63,250 nt of DNA from Rhodospirillales bacterium (GTDB lineage: Bacteria; Pseudomonadota; Alphaproteobacteria; Rhodospirillales; Defluviicoccaceae). The stretch lies in the NCBI GenBank assembly GCA_007695045.1, contig REEP01000057.1, positions 1-63,250 of the forward strand, given 5' to 3'. Positions 36,044-44,903 of the stretch are shown here, one piece after another. The translations under genes were made by a program, and so were the position numbers. Each line of letters starts with the position of its first letter. The first letter of the stretch is position 1. The notes beneath the pieces were generated by a model. It searched no databases, was not told the origin of the DNA, and saw only the letters and a list, made by a program, of their open reading frames with translations.

Positions 36044-37075
36044 ATGGGCTACAAAGTCGCAGTGGTGGGCGCCACCGGCAACGTCGGACGGGAGCTTCTG
36101 GCCATCCTGGCCGAACGCGGGTTTCCGGCGGATGAGGTGGTGGCTTTGGCCTCCGAACGCTCGGTCGGGCGTGAAGTGTCCTTCGGTGAGGACAAGGTGC
36201 TGAAGGTGCTGGACCTGGAGACGTTCGATTTCCGCGGCACCCATATCGTGCTGTCCTCCCCCGGCGCCAAGGTGTCGGCCAGGTTCGCGCCGCGGGCGGC
36301 GGCGGCGGGCGCGGTGGTGATCGACAATACCTCCCACTTCCGGATGGAGCCGGACGTGCCTTTGGTGGTGCCGGAGGTCAACCCCGCGGCCATCGCGGGA
36401 TACCGCAAGCGCGGCATCATCGCCAATCCCAACTGCTCCACCATCCAGATGGTGGTGGCGCTGAAACCGTTGCACGATCTGGCCCGCATCCGCCGGGTGG
36501 TGGTGTCCACCTATCAGTCCGTCTCCGGCGCCGGCAAGGCCGCCATGGACGAACTGTTCGACCAGACCCGCGGCATTTACGTCAACGAGCCGGCCAGCAA
36601 GTATCGGGAGAAGTTTACCAAGCAGATCGCGTTCAACGTGATCCCGCACATCGATCGCTTCATGGATGACGGCGCCACCAAGGAAGAATGGAAGATGGCG
36701 GTGGAGACCCGCAAGATCCTGGACCCGGACATCCAGGTGAGCGCCACATGCGTGAGGGTTCCGGTGTTCATCGGACATGCCGAGGCGGTCAACGTGGAGT
36801 TCGAACAGCCCATCGACGAGGAGCAGGCGCGCTCGGCCCTCCGCGCCGCTCCGGGCATCAGCGTGGTCGACCACCGGGCGGACGAGGGGTACGTCACGCC
36901 GGCCGAGTGCGCCGGCGAGGACACGGTTTACGTCAGCCGCATCCGCAAGGACCCGACCTGCGCCAATACGCTCAACCTCTGGGTGGTGGCCGACAACCTG
37001 CGCAAGGGTGCCGCGCTCAACACGGTGCAGATTGCCGAGGAATTGGTGCGATCGCACATGCCGGTGCCGGCCTGA
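36044..37075 (+). CDS. asd: Aspartate-semialdehyde dehydrogenase
   Basis: This protein has 343 residues. It reduces aspartyl phosphate to the semialdehyde for lysine, threonine and methionine synthesis. Seen are the NADP motif VVGATGNVGRELLAILAERGF, SSPGAKVSARFAPRAA, the catalytic cysteine in ANPNCSTIQM, SVSGAGKAAMDEL and the substrate residue region ATCVRVPVFIGHAEAV. The start follows GGGAGAG at a good distance. It precedes a CitE-like gene by 189 bp. Confidence 0.96.
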   Translation: MGYKVAVVGATGNVGRELLAILAERGFPADEVVALASERSVGREVSFGEDKVLKVLDLETFDFRGTHIVLSSPGAKVSARFAPRAAAAGAVVIDNTSHFRMEPDVPLVVPEVNPAAIAGYRKRGIIANPNCSTIQMVVALKPLHDLARIRRVVVSTYQSVSGAGKAAMDELFDQTRGIYVNEPASKYREKFTKQIAFNVIPHIDRFMDDGATKEEWKMAVETRKILDPDIQVSATCVRVPVFIGHAEAVNVEFEQPIDEEQARSALRAAPGISVVDHRADEGYVTPAECAGEDTVYVSRIRKDPTCANTLNLWVVADNLRKGAALNTVQIAEELVRSHMPVPA

Positions 37076-37264
37076 GCCGCTCCATCCCTGGCGCAATCAC
37101 GCCGCGGGACCAGGCGAACTCCCACCTGCGACGGTTCGGCCCCGCGGGGTGATTTCGTCTGGCGCGGGTGGCATGCTGCTGCAATAATGCGCTTTCGCAC
37201 CTGCGAACGAACTGATGCAGCTTCGGTGGGTGCCTCGTCACACCGATGGGAGGAGAAAGCAACA

Positions 37265-38152
37265 ATGGCCATGACCGCACGCCCACGCCGCAGCGTCCTC
37301 TACATGCCAGGCTCCAATGCGCGCGCCCTCGAAAAAGCCAAGGCCCTGCCGGCCGACGGCCTGATTTTGGATCTGGAAGATGCCGTCGCCCCCGATGCCA
37401 AGGACGTCGCCCGCAAGCAGGTCTGCGAGGCGGCGGCGACGCCCGGGGCTTACGGCATGCGGGAAGTCATCATCCGCGTCAACGGCCTGTCCACCCCCTG
37501 GGGCTACGCCGACATCGCCGCCGCGTCCAAGACGGCGGCCGATGCCCTGCTGCTGCCCAAGGTCGAGAGCGCCGATGCCATCCGGCAGATGGAAACCATC
37601 ATGCGCGCCAACGGGGCGCCTAGCAGCATGGCCATCTGGGCGATGATGGAGACCCCGCGGAGCATCCTCGAATCCCAGCGCATCGCCGAAGCGACCCCGC
37701 GCATGGGCGGCCTGGTGCTGGGCACGTCCGACCTGGCCAAGGACCTGGACTGCGCCCACACCCACGAGCGGCTGCCGTTCATCGTCTCGCTCGGCCTTTG
37801 TGTGCTGGCGGCACGCGCCGCGCGGCTTGCCGTTCTGGACGGAGTGTATCTCGACCTCAACGACGAACAGGGCTTCGAGTTTGCCTGCCAACAGGGCATG
37901 GAACTGGGCTTCGACGGCAAGACCCTGATCCATCCCAAGCAGGTCGGCCCGTGCAACCGCATGTTCACGCCGAAGCCGGAAGATGTGCAATGGTCGCGCA
38001 AGATCATCGAGGCGCACGCAGCCGCCGCGGCGCGGGGCGAAGGGGTGTGCGTGGTCGACGGCCGGCTGGTGGAGAACCTGCACGTGGAGAGCGCCAAGAC
38101 CCTGGTGGCCATGTCGGAGATGATCGAGAAACTCGAGAGTCAGGCGGCTTGA
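37265..38152 (+). CDS. CitE-like acyl-CoA lyase (malyl-/citramalyl-CoA lyase family)
   Basis: This protein has 295 residues. A TIM-barrel lyase of the HpcH/HpaI-CitE superfamily: RRSVLYMPGSNARALEKA, DGLILDLEDAVAPDAKD with acidic metal ligands, PKVESADAIRQME, AMMETPRSILESQRIA and GTSDLAKDL, and IHPKQVGPCNRMF. The family includes malyl-CoA and citramalyl-CoA lyases that split C4/C5 acyl-CoA into acetyl-CoA plus glyoxylate or pyruvate. The start ATG at 37265 is preceded by GGGAGGAG. Next to it (convergent) is a MaoC-like hydratase followed by two CoA-transferases, so it likely acts in the same pathway. Confidence 0.92.
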   Translation: MAMTARPRRSVLYMPGSNARALEKAKALPADGLILDLEDAVAPDAKDVARKQVCEAAATPGAYGMREVIIRVNGLSTPWGYADIAAASKTAADALLLPKVESADAIRQMETIMRANGAPSSMAIWAMMETPRSILESQRIAEATPRMGGLVLGTSDLAKDLDCAHTHERLPFIVSLGLCVLAARAARLAVLDGVYLDLNDEQGFEFACQQGMELGFDGKTLIHPKQVGPCNRMFTPKPEDVQWSRKIIEAHAAAAARGEGVCVVDGRLVENLHVESAKTLVAMSEMIEKLESQAA

Positions 38153-38171
38153 GCCGCCGCCGAGCGGTCTA

Positions 38172-38198
38172 GTCCGGCGATCGTCGGCAGAGCCGGAC
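38172..38198. terminator. Stem-loop between convergent genes
   Basis: GTCCGGC (38172-38178) and GCCGGAC (38192-38198) pair perfectly with a 13-base loop, between the CitE-like and MaoC-like stops. No T-tract. Confidence 0.5.
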
Positions 38199-38236
38199 CG
38201 GTAGCGGACCCTGGGGCGAGCCCAAACCCAACGAAC

Positions 38237-39088
38237 CTAGCGCAGGCTCGCCTCGGCGGTCATGGCCTTCTTGCCGTCCGGACCCAGCGCCTGCAGGGTC
38301 ACCGTGTCGTCCGCGGCAAGCCCGGTCAGCCGGAACGGGGCGAGATCGAACAGCGGCGCGAGGCCGCGGAAGCTGAACGTGTTCACGGCGCGGTCGCTGT
38401 TGCACCGGATCAGATCCATCAGCAGCACCGCCGTGAGCGGGCCATGCACGACAAGGCCGGGATAGCGCTCCACTTCGGTGGCGTAGGTGCGGTCATAGTG
38501 GATGCGGTGCCCATTGAAGGTGAGCGCCGAGAACCGGAACAGGAGCACCGGATCGGGCTGGATGGTGCGGTGCCAGGATCCGGCCGGCGGGACCGGCGGC
38601 TCGACCACAGGGGGGGCCGGAACAACCTCCGCTGACTCGTCGCGGTAGACGATGTCCTGCTCCTCGGTGATGCAGACGTCGCCGTCCTGACTGAACGTGT
38701 AGGCGACGGTGACGAAGGCGAGCGTGCCGGACTTGCCGCTCTTCTCGGCGATGGACGTGATGACGCCCTCGCGTTCCGCCGATCGGCCGATGACAAGCGG
38801 CCGATGGAACGTCAGCCGGCCGCCGGCGAACATGCGCCGCGGCAGCGGTATCGGCGGCATGAAGCCGCCGCGCGCCGGATGCCCGTCCGGGCCGATCCGG
38901 GACTGTGGCGCCTTGGGCAGGAAGTAGAACCAGTGCCACAGCGGCGGCAGGTCGACGCCGGCGACGAAGCGGCTTTCGGTATCATCCAGGGTCGCCGCCG
39001 CCATCAAAGCCGGGGCCGGAGCGATGAAATCCGTCACCGTTTCCGTTCGCCCGAGCCATTCGGCGAACGGCTGTTCCCGTTCGTGCAT
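38237..39088 (-). CDS. MaoC/FAS1-like acyl-CoA hydratase (mesaconyl-C4-CoA or itaconyl-CoA hydratase-like)
   Basis: This protein has 283 residues, a double hot-dog dehydratase. The N-terminal half (LPPLWHWFYFLPKAPQSRIGPDG, HPARGGFMPPIPLPRRMFAGG) matches FAS1-type hydratases related to HTD2 and mesaconyl-C4-CoA hydratase. The C-terminal half has the MaoC-like active site FSALTFNGHRIHYDRTYA and VVHGPLTAVLLMDL. Homologues hydrate itaconyl-CoA or mesaconyl-C4-CoA to citramalyl-CoA, which a CitE-type lyase would then split. The neighbouring lyase and CoA-transferases support this. Confidence 0.82.
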   Translation of the reverse strand: MHEREQPFAEWLGRTETVTDFIAPAPALMAAATLDDTESRFVAGVDLPPLWHWFYFLPKAPQSRIGPDGHPARGGFMPPIPLPRRMFAGGRLTFHRPLVIGRSAEREGVITSIAEKSGKSGTLAFVTVAYTFSQDGDVCITEEQDIVYRDESAEVVPAPPVVEPPVPPAGSWHRTIQPDPVLLFRFSALTFNGHRIHYDRTYATEVERYPGLVVHGPLTAVLLMDLIRCNSDRAVNTFSFRGLAPLFDLAPFRLTGLAADDTVTLQALGPDGKKAMTAEASLR

Positions 39089-39430
39089 GTGCGGTCCCTC
39101 CCCCTGTCGCGATGAACCTCAGCCGGAGTCTAGCCGCCCCCCGCTCCCGGGACATCCGGTTTTTTTGTCGCGCCGTCATCGGCCGATCCGGACGCCATCG
39201 CGGCGGCGCTTACTGGCCACGGTTACTGGCCGCGGTTACTGGCCGCGGTTACCGGACTACGCCCGGCTGCATGACCCCGGTTGACGGGAGCGGCCAAATG
39301 ACAGCAAACTTTTTCCACCATCGGTAAAAATGCCGGTGAAGAAGATCGGACCGGGAGATCGGAGGCTGCCGGGTGTGGCCGATCCCGGCGCCGACGGACC
39401 GGTGAACAGGGTACGCGGGGGAGACTGCGC
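39089..39430. other. 342-bp spacer before the first CoA-transferase
   Basis: No gene. It contains a 13-bp tandem repeat (39208-39259, listed separately) and the start region of the first CoA-transferase with GGGGGAG before its ATG. The MaoC-like gene and this transferase are divergent, so both promoters should lie here. Confidence 0.5.
39208..39259. repeat. 13-bp tandem repeat (about 3.5 units)
   Basis: GCTTACTGGCCAC, GGTTACTGGCCGC, GGTTACTGGCCGC and a decayed GGTTACCGG lie head to tail. Units share ACTGGCC with the array after the cold-shock gene at 50805. Confidence 0.8.
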
Positions 39431-40873
39431 ATGGCAGACACGGACACGGACGCGGACACCGGCGGCGACGGCGACGGCGGGCGCAGACGGCGACGGCGCG
39501 GCCGGGATGACGTCGGGACGCCTGCACCGGACATGATGGCGGCGGAGTCGGCAGAACCCGAGGCAGAACAATCGGGCGAAGGCGAAGCGGCCGCGGGGCC
39601 CGAGACGTCTACGTCCGCAGCCCCCTCAACCGGCGCCCCGCCGCCGGAGGCCCGGGCGAGACCGTCCGGTTCGGGAGAGCGTCTGCCCCTGGCCGGCGTC
39701 CGGGTGATCGACGTGGGCACGTTCCTGGCCGGACCCTACGCGGCCTGCATCCTGGCCGAATTCGGAGCCGAGGTGCTCAAGGTGGAGCATCCCATCGCCG
39801 GCGACCCCATGCGCCGGTTTGGCACGCCGACCAAGCGCCACGACGCCACCCTCGCCTGGCTTTCGGAGGCCCGCAACAAGAAGTCGGTCACCATCGACCT
39901 GCGTCAGGCCCGGGGCGTGGAGTTGTTCGTCCGGCTGGCCGCCAAGTCGGATGTGCTGATCGAAAACTTTCGTCCCGGCACGATGGAAAGCTGGGGACTG
40001 ACCTGGGACGTGCTGTCCCAAGCCAATCCCGGGCTGGTGATGCTCCGGGTGTCCGGCTACGGCCAGACCGGTCCCTACCGGCGCCGGCCCGGGTTCTCCC
40101 ACATCGCCCATGCGATCGGCGGCCTGTCGTATCTTGCCGGCTTTCCGGGCGAGACTCCGGTGGTGCCCGGAACCGCGCCGCTGGGCGATTACATTTCCAG
40201 CCTGTACGGAGCGATCGGGATCATGCTGGCTCTCCGCTACAAGGAGAAGACCGGCAAGGGCCAAGTGATCGACGTCGGCATCTACGAATCCGTGTTCCGG
40301 CTGATGGACGAACTGGCCGCCGCCTACGGCCTGTTCGGCACCGTGCGCGAACGGGAAGGTGCCGGCAGCTTCGTCGCCGTCCCGCACGGCCACTTTCGCA
40401 CCAAGGATGACAAGTGGATCGCCATCGCCTGCACCACCGACAAGATGTTCGAACGTCTGACCGAGGCGATGGAACGGACGGAACTGGCCTCGCACACGAT
40501 GTATGGTGAGCAACGCAAGCGGCTGGCGGCCCGCGACGAGGTCAACAAAATCGTCATCGAGTGGGTCGGCTCGCTCAGCCGCGACGAAGTCCTGCAACGT
40601 TGCCTGGAGAAAGAGGTGCCCATCGGCAAGCTCAACTCCATCGCCGACATCTTCGAGGACGAACACTTCAAGGCCCGCGGCAACATCGCCGAGGTGGACG
40701 AGGATGGCATGCGCGTCAGCATGCCGGCGGCGATACCGCTGCTGTCGGCCACGCCGGGACGGATCACCAACCTGGGGCCGCCACTGGGCAACGCCACCTA
40801 CGAGGTGATGCGCGAATTGCTGGACCTCTCGGCCCAGGAGATCGCGACGTTGCGTCAGCACAAGATCGTTTGA
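39431..40873 (+). CDS. Class III CoA-transferase (CaiB/BaiF) with N-terminal extension
   Basis: This protein has 480 residues. The core (from about residue 85) is a class III CoA-transferase: [85 protein letters not shown] and PLGDYISSLYGAIG, whose aspartate is the expected nucleophile. The first 80 residues are low-complexity: an acidic Asp/Gly stretch, a run of six Arg and then Glu/Ala/Pro; the downstream paralogue lacks this. The start has a strong GGGGGAG. Its partner 56 bp downstream is 70% or so similar by eye, a tandem pair like the SmtA/SmtB succinyl-CoA:malate CoA-transferase. The true substrate is open. Confidence 0.9.
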   Translation: MADTDTDADTGGDGDGGRRRRRRGRDDVGTPAPDMMAAESAEPEAEQSGEGEAAAGPETSTSAAPSTGAPPPEARARPSGSGERLPLAGVRVIDVGTFLAGPYAACILAEFGAEVLKVEHPIAGDPMRRFGTPTKRHDATLAWLSEARNKKSVTIDLRQARGVELFVRLAAKSDVLIENFRPGTMESWGLTWDVLSQANPGLVMLRVSGYGQTGPYRRRPGFSHIAHAIGGLSYLAGFPGETPVVPGTAPLGDYISSLYGAIGIMLALRYKEKTGKGQVIDVGIYESVFRLMDELAAAYGLFGTVREREGAGSFVAVPHGHFRTKDDKWIAIACTTDKMFERLTEAMERTELASHTMYGEQRKRLAARDEVNKIVIEWVGSLSRDEVLQRCLEKEVPIGKLNSIADIFEDEHFKARGNIAEVDEDGMRVSMPAAIPLLSATPGRITNLGPPLGNATYEVMRELLDLSAQEIATLRQHKIV

Positions 40874-40929
40874 GCCCGGCCCTTGCGCCGCCCCGGCGCC
40901 CATGATGATGCAGGGAGGTTTGACGGACC

Positions 40930-42150
40930 ATGGCCATGAAAGACGATGCGGCGAAGCTGCCGCTTGCGGGGGTGCGCGTGATCGACGTGGCAACGGTGAT
41001 CGCCGCCCCTTATTGTGCCACCATCCTGGGCGAGTTCGGTGCCGACGTGCTCAAGGTTGAGCACCCCATCGGCGGCGACGCCTGCCGGCGCTTCGGCACA
41101 GCGACGGCCCGGGGCGACACCCTCACCTGGATGTCGGAGGCGCGGAACAAGCGCTCGGTGACGGTGGATTTGCGCCGCCCGGAAGGGGTGGAGGTGTTCA
41201 AGTCCCTGATCGCCAAGACCGACGTGCTGTGCGAGAACTTTCGGCCGGGCACGCTGGAGAAATGGGGCCTGGGCTGGGAGGTGCTGAGGGCCATCAACCC
41301 GGGCCTGATCATGTTGCGCGTGACCGGCTATGGCCAGACCGGTCCGTACAAGGACCGGCCGGGCTTCGCCCGCATTGCGCATGCCGTGGGCGGTTTGTCC
41401 TATCTCGCGGGCATGCCGAAGGGGACACCGGTGACGCCAGGCTCCACCACCCTCGGCGACTACATGTCCGGCCTCTACGGATGTATCGGCGTGCTGCTGG
41501 CGTTGCGCTGGCGGGATCGCACCGGGGAAGGCCAGTACATCGACGTGGCTCTCTATGAATCGGTGTTCCGCTGCACCGACGAACTGGCGCCGGCTTATGC
41601 CATGTTCGGCACCGTGCGCGAACGCCACGGGCCACACATCGAAAGCGCCTGCCCTTACGGTCATTTTCCCACCAAGGACGGCGGCTGGGTGGCGATCGCC
41701 TGCACCACCGACAAGCTGTTCGAGCGGCTGACACTGGCCATGGGGCGGCCCGAACTGGCGTCGTCCAGCCTGTACGGCGACCACAAGACCAGGCTCGACA
41801 ACCGGCAGGACGTGAACGAGATCGTGCGCGACTGGTGCGGATCGATGACGCGGGACGAGGTGCTCAGCCGCTGCTACCAGACCGGCGCGCCGGCCGGGCC
41901 GCTCAACAACATCGCCGACATCTTCGGCGACCGCCAGTTCCACGCCCGCCGCAATCTGGTGGCGATCGACTCGGCCGATGTGGGCGAAACCATCATGATG
42001 CCGAACGTGCTGCCCCGCATGTCGGAGACCCCGGGCGAGATCGACCACCTTGGTCCCGCCCTGGGTGAGCATACCGATGAAGTCCTGACCGAGGTTTTGG
42101 GGCTGAGCGCCGAGGACATTGCGACGCTTCGCCAAAAGCGCGTGATCTGA
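40930..42150 (+). CDS. Class III CoA-transferase (CaiB/BaiF), second of a tandem pair
   Basis: This protein has 406 residues. It shows the same landmarks as the upstream gene: [76 protein letters not shown] and [15 protein letters not shown] (catalytic Asp). It follows GGGAGG. The two paralogues are adjacent, as in heterodimeric succinyl-CoA:malate/citramalate CoA-transferases, which would load CoA onto the acid later cleaved by the CitE-like lyase. An itaconate CoA-transferase is the main alternative. Confidence 0.9.
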   Translation: MAMKDDAAKLPLAGVRVIDVATVIAAPYCATILGEFGADVLKVEHPIGGDACRRFGTATARGDTLTWMSEARNKRSVTVDLRRPEGVEVFKSLIAKTDVLCENFRPGTLEKWGLGWEVLRAINPGLIMLRVTGYGQTGPYKDRPGFARIAHAVGGLSYLAGMPKGTPVTPGSTTLGDYMSGLYGCIGVLLALRWRDRTGEGQYIDVALYESVFRCTDELAPAYAMFGTVRERHGPHIESACPYGHFPTKDGGWVAIACTTDKLFERLTLAMGRPELASSSLYGDHKTRLDNRQDVNEIVRDWCGSMTRDEVLSRCYQTGAPAGPLNNIADIFGDRQFHARRNLVAIDSADVGETIMMPNVLPRMSETPGEIDHLGPALGEHTDEVLTEVLGLSAEDIATLRQKRVI

Positions 42151-42319
42151 GCGGCGCCGGAGATGCCTGCCTGAGCGGCGGCTGCCGCGGATGCCGGCTG
42201 GCCGGCGTCCCGGGCGCGTAACCGCCACCGCTGGCCCTCCGGCCTTTCCCCCGGGGTGTCTTGCTCGGGTTGTCGAACCTGTTGTCAGCCCCCGCGTGCG
42301 TCGGCCGGGCCCGGCAGGC

Positions 42320-43171
42320 TCATTGACTGGCCGATGGCCCGGACCGTCCGCCGAGCCGGCGGACCCGAATGACCGGCCCCGTCTCCCCACCGCCGGCCTC
42401 CCCACCGTCGGCGGCGCCGGCTTCGGACGCCGTGTTGGTGGCGGTGTTGGTGGCGGCACGCCTGGGCGCTGTGGTGGCCGGCCTGGCAGCAGCAGCGGTG
42501 CCCCGGGGCCGGGATGCCCGCACCCGGCCCTCAGCCGGGCGTGTGCTCGCCGTCGCCGATGCCCCGGCCGCTGCCCCCCCGCGGCTCTCCGGCGCTTCGC
42601 CACGAGCGCCACCTTCGGGCGCGGCGCTGCCGGCTTCCGGCGGCCGCTCGGCGCCGAGGGCGGCCAGGATTTCCCGTTCCGCGGCCAGCCAGTATTCCAG
42701 GGAGTCGCCATACTGGCGCCCCGCCTGTTCCCACATGTAGTAGGCCGTGAGGCGGATACGCTCCAGATGCTCGGTCGCCGAAAAGGCTTCGACCGCCTTC
42801 GCCGCCGCTTCAGGACCAGCCGAGGGCGAGGCCTGAGCCTGGGTCATCATGGTGGCGGTGACGTGGCGTTCGGCGGCGATCCAGTAATCCATGGCACGGC
42901 CGTACTGCTGCCCGCCCGCTTCCCACATCTGGTAAGCCAGATCCCGCACTTTTTCCAGATAGAGGCTGGCCATGAGGGAACGCGTGCGCAGCATCGAGGC
43001 GGCGGTCGACTTTGCGGTACTGGCGCCGACCCGTGTCATGGTCGTCATCACTTCCAGCACCATCTGTTCCGCCATCAACCAGTAGTCGAATGCCCGTTCG
43101 CACTCCTGTCCGGCCGAGCGCCACATGCCATACGCCAAGCTGCGGACTTGTTCGGTGAAATCGGTGTTCAT
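42320..43171 (-). CDS. Protein with three DUF2934-like repeats and Ala/Arg-rich tail
   Basis: This protein has 283 residues. It has three copies of one motif of about 30 residues: VRSLAYGMWRSAGQECERAF (10-40), VRDLAYQMWEAGGQQYGRAM (75-105) and IRLTAYYMWEQAGRQYGDSL (139-169), each ending in a (D/E)YWxxAE core. This is the DUF2934 pattern. The tail from about 170 is Ala/Pro/Arg-rich and disordered. The start at 43171 has GGGAGG twelve bases upstream; the ATG at 43183 would overlap that site. Function of DUF2934 is unknown; tail composition suggests binding to nucleic acid or a surface. Confidence 0.75.
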   Translation of the reverse strand: MNTDFTEQVRSLAYGMWRSAGQECERAFDYWLMAEQMVLEVMTTMTRVGASTAKSTAASMLRTRSLMASLYLEKVRDLAYQMWEAGGQQYGRAMDYWIAAERHVTATMMTQAQASPSAGPEAAAKAVEAFSATEHLERIRLTAYYMWEQAGRQYGDSLEYWLAAEREILAALGAERPPEAGSAAPEGGARGEAPESRGGAAAGASATASTRPAEGRVRASRPRGTAAAARPATTAPRRAATNTATNTASEAGAADGGEAGGGETGPVIRVRRLGGRSGPSASQ

Positions 43172-43292
43172 GGCCGTCGCCATCCTCCCTTGCGTTTCCT
43201 CTGAGAGTATCGTTTCCGCGGGGAGAACGCATCGGGAAAAGAGGGCTCGGCGCTTTTTCCTTGGAGGAGCTCGTGACGGCGCCGGGTCGACA

Positions 43293-44252
43293 CTAGCGGG
43301 CCGAGCAGGACGCGCCGCCCAGCACACAGAACTGAGCGCAGAACGGGTGGTTGAGCTTGACCGACCGATGGCTTTCAGCGAGCCAGCGCCCCAGTTCGAA
43401 CTGCGGATCATAGGGAAGCAGGGTGCACGGCAGCACGACCGGTGCATCCGCGCCTTTGCGCTTCACGATCATGCGGGACGAAGCGCACATCATGCTGTCC
43501 GGCGAGACGCCCAGGATTTGCCAGCACTGAACCGTGATTTCCGGCACGTCATTGGCCGCATCCATCTCCGGAAACAGGACCAGTTCGGCCGGGTCCGCGG
43601 CGTCGACGGCAATGCCCTCGGCGCGGAACAGGTCGGCAAAGCCGGCGCGCAGCGCTTGTTCGGATTCATCCCACAGGGTACGGCCGGCAACGTCGATGGC
43701 GAAACCGTTGGCGGCGAGCCAGCGCAGGCCCTCCACGGCCGGTGCCCACGAGCGCGCTCCGCGCAGGCTCTCATGCTTGTCGGCCCGGTAGTGATCCAGG
43801 GAGACGCGCAGCCGGAAGGCCGGCCCGTAGCGCGCCTTCAACGCCAGAAGGTCGGCCTTGCGGTGTTGCATCGGCTTCATGGCATTGGTCAGGACCAGCA
43901 CCCGGAAGCCGCGCCCCAGACAATCCGCCAGCATCGCCGGCAACTCCCGATTCATGAACGGTTCGCCCCCGGTGAAGCCGATCTCCTCCACCGGCATGGA
44001 CTCGCGCGCGATCTCGTCCAGGTATTTCGACACGTCCGCCGCCGACAGATAGACCAGCCGGTCGTTGGTCGGGCTGGATTCGATGTAGCAGTTGTCGCAC
44101 GCCAGGTTGCAGAGACTGCCGGTGTTGATCCACACCGTGCGCAGCCGGGTCAGCGCCACGAAGGCGCGCTCCTCCCCCTTGGCGGTCACGTCCGGGTTGC
44201 GGAATTTCTCCGACACGAAGGGCGGCACGGCGGCCGTCGCGGTATCGGGCAT
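43293..44252 (-). CDS. Radical SAM protein with Cys-rich C-terminus
   Basis: This protein has 319 residues. The radical SAM cluster motif is CNLACDNCY (Cys-x3-Cys-x2-Cys) near residue 48; GFTGGEPFMN and VLTNAMKPM are the SAM-binding strands. Further cysteines in QCWQILG, MMCASSR, PCTLLPYD and CAQFCVLGGASC look like a SPASM-like auxiliary cluster region. SPASM proteins modify peptides or small molecules; the substrate is unknown and no precursor peptide is obvious. The ATG at 44252 follows GAGGACC. It stands between the DUF2934 gene and tRNA-Gly. Confidence 0.85.
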   Translation of the reverse strand: MPDTATAAVPPFVSEKFRNPDVTAKGEERAFVALTRLRTVWINTGSLCNLACDNCYIESSPTNDRLVYLSAADVSKYLDEIARESMPVEEIGFTGGEPFMNRELPAMLADCLGRGFRVLVLTNAMKPMQHRKADLLALKARYGPAFRLRVSLDHYRADKHESLRGARSWAPAVEGLRWLAANGFAIDVAGRTLWDESEQALRAGFADLFRAEGIAVDAADPAELVLFPEMDAANDVPEITVQCWQILGVSPDSMMCASSRMIVKRKGADAPVVLPCTLLPYDPQFELGRWLAESHRSVKLNHPFCAQFCVLGGASCSAR

Positions 44253-44414
44253 GGTGGTCCTCGTCTCTCGTTCCAATCCCTGGAGCGGTAGCTAGTCCTC
44301 AAGGCGGCCCAAGCCAAGTGACAATGGCTCACGAGTGCGCGAGCCTGCATGCGATCGGCCCTGCGCCGCGGCCTTGCGGGCCCCCGGCTGATGCCCTATA
44401 CATACGGGCATCGT

Positions 44415-44488
44415 GCGGGCGTAGTTCAATGGTAGAACGAAAGCTTCCCAAGCTTTAGACGAGGGTTCGATTCCCTTCGCCCGCTCCA
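44415..44488 (+). tRNA. tRNA-Gly (anticodon CCC)
   Basis: A 74-nt cloverleaf with a GCGGGCG/CGCCCGC acceptor stem, D-arm TTCAATGGTAGAA, anticodon arm AAAGC-TTCCCAA-GCTTT and T-arm GAGGGTTCGATTCCCTT. CCA is encoded. The loop TTCCCAA gives anticodon CCC, which reads GGG. Confidence 0.95.
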
Positions 44489-44623
44489 CCGCTGGAAGCG
44501 AAGCCGGCGGGGACCATGCCCGCCCGCCGCCCGGCCATCACCGAAGCACCCGGACCGGCACGCCCAACCGACCTGACAGAGCCTGTTTGATCTGGCCTTG
44601 CCTGCAGGCCCATGCCGTCGTGG

Positions 44624-44899
44624 TCAGGGCGGCGCCGGCGGGGACCCGCCGGTGCCCTGGTCATCGTCATCGTCGTGCAGGCGCGCCTTGACGCCGATGG
44701 ACACGATGACGAGGCCCAGGAAGACGAATACGCTGCCGATCATCCAGATGATGAACTGGGTCTGGAGCGGCGTTCCCTCAGCCAGGTCACGAAAGATGAT
44801 CGCCCCCAGGAGGGCTACGGCTGCCCCGGTGACCCAATAGAAGGCCCGGGGCAGCCTGCGCCACAACGGACGTCGGCGGTTGTTGCCCTCCGACGTCAC
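44624..44899 (-). CDS. Small two-helix membrane protein
   Basis: This protein has 91 residues. The basic N-terminus (NRRRPLWRRLPRAFY) is followed by two hydrophobic helices (WVTGAAVALLGAIIF and FIIWMIGSVFVFLGLVIVSI) and an acidic tail DDDDDQGTGG. It starts four bases after the mmdB stop, so it is probably the last gene of the decarboxylase operon. No known family is recognised; a role in assembly or stability of the Na+ pump is possible. Confidence 0.75.
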   Translation of the reverse strand: MTSEGNNRRRPLWRRLPRAFYWVTGAAVALLGAIIFRDLAEGTPLQTQFIIWMIGSVFVFLGLVIVSIGVKARLHDDDDDQGTGGSPPAPP

Positions 44900-44903
44900 A
44901 AGC

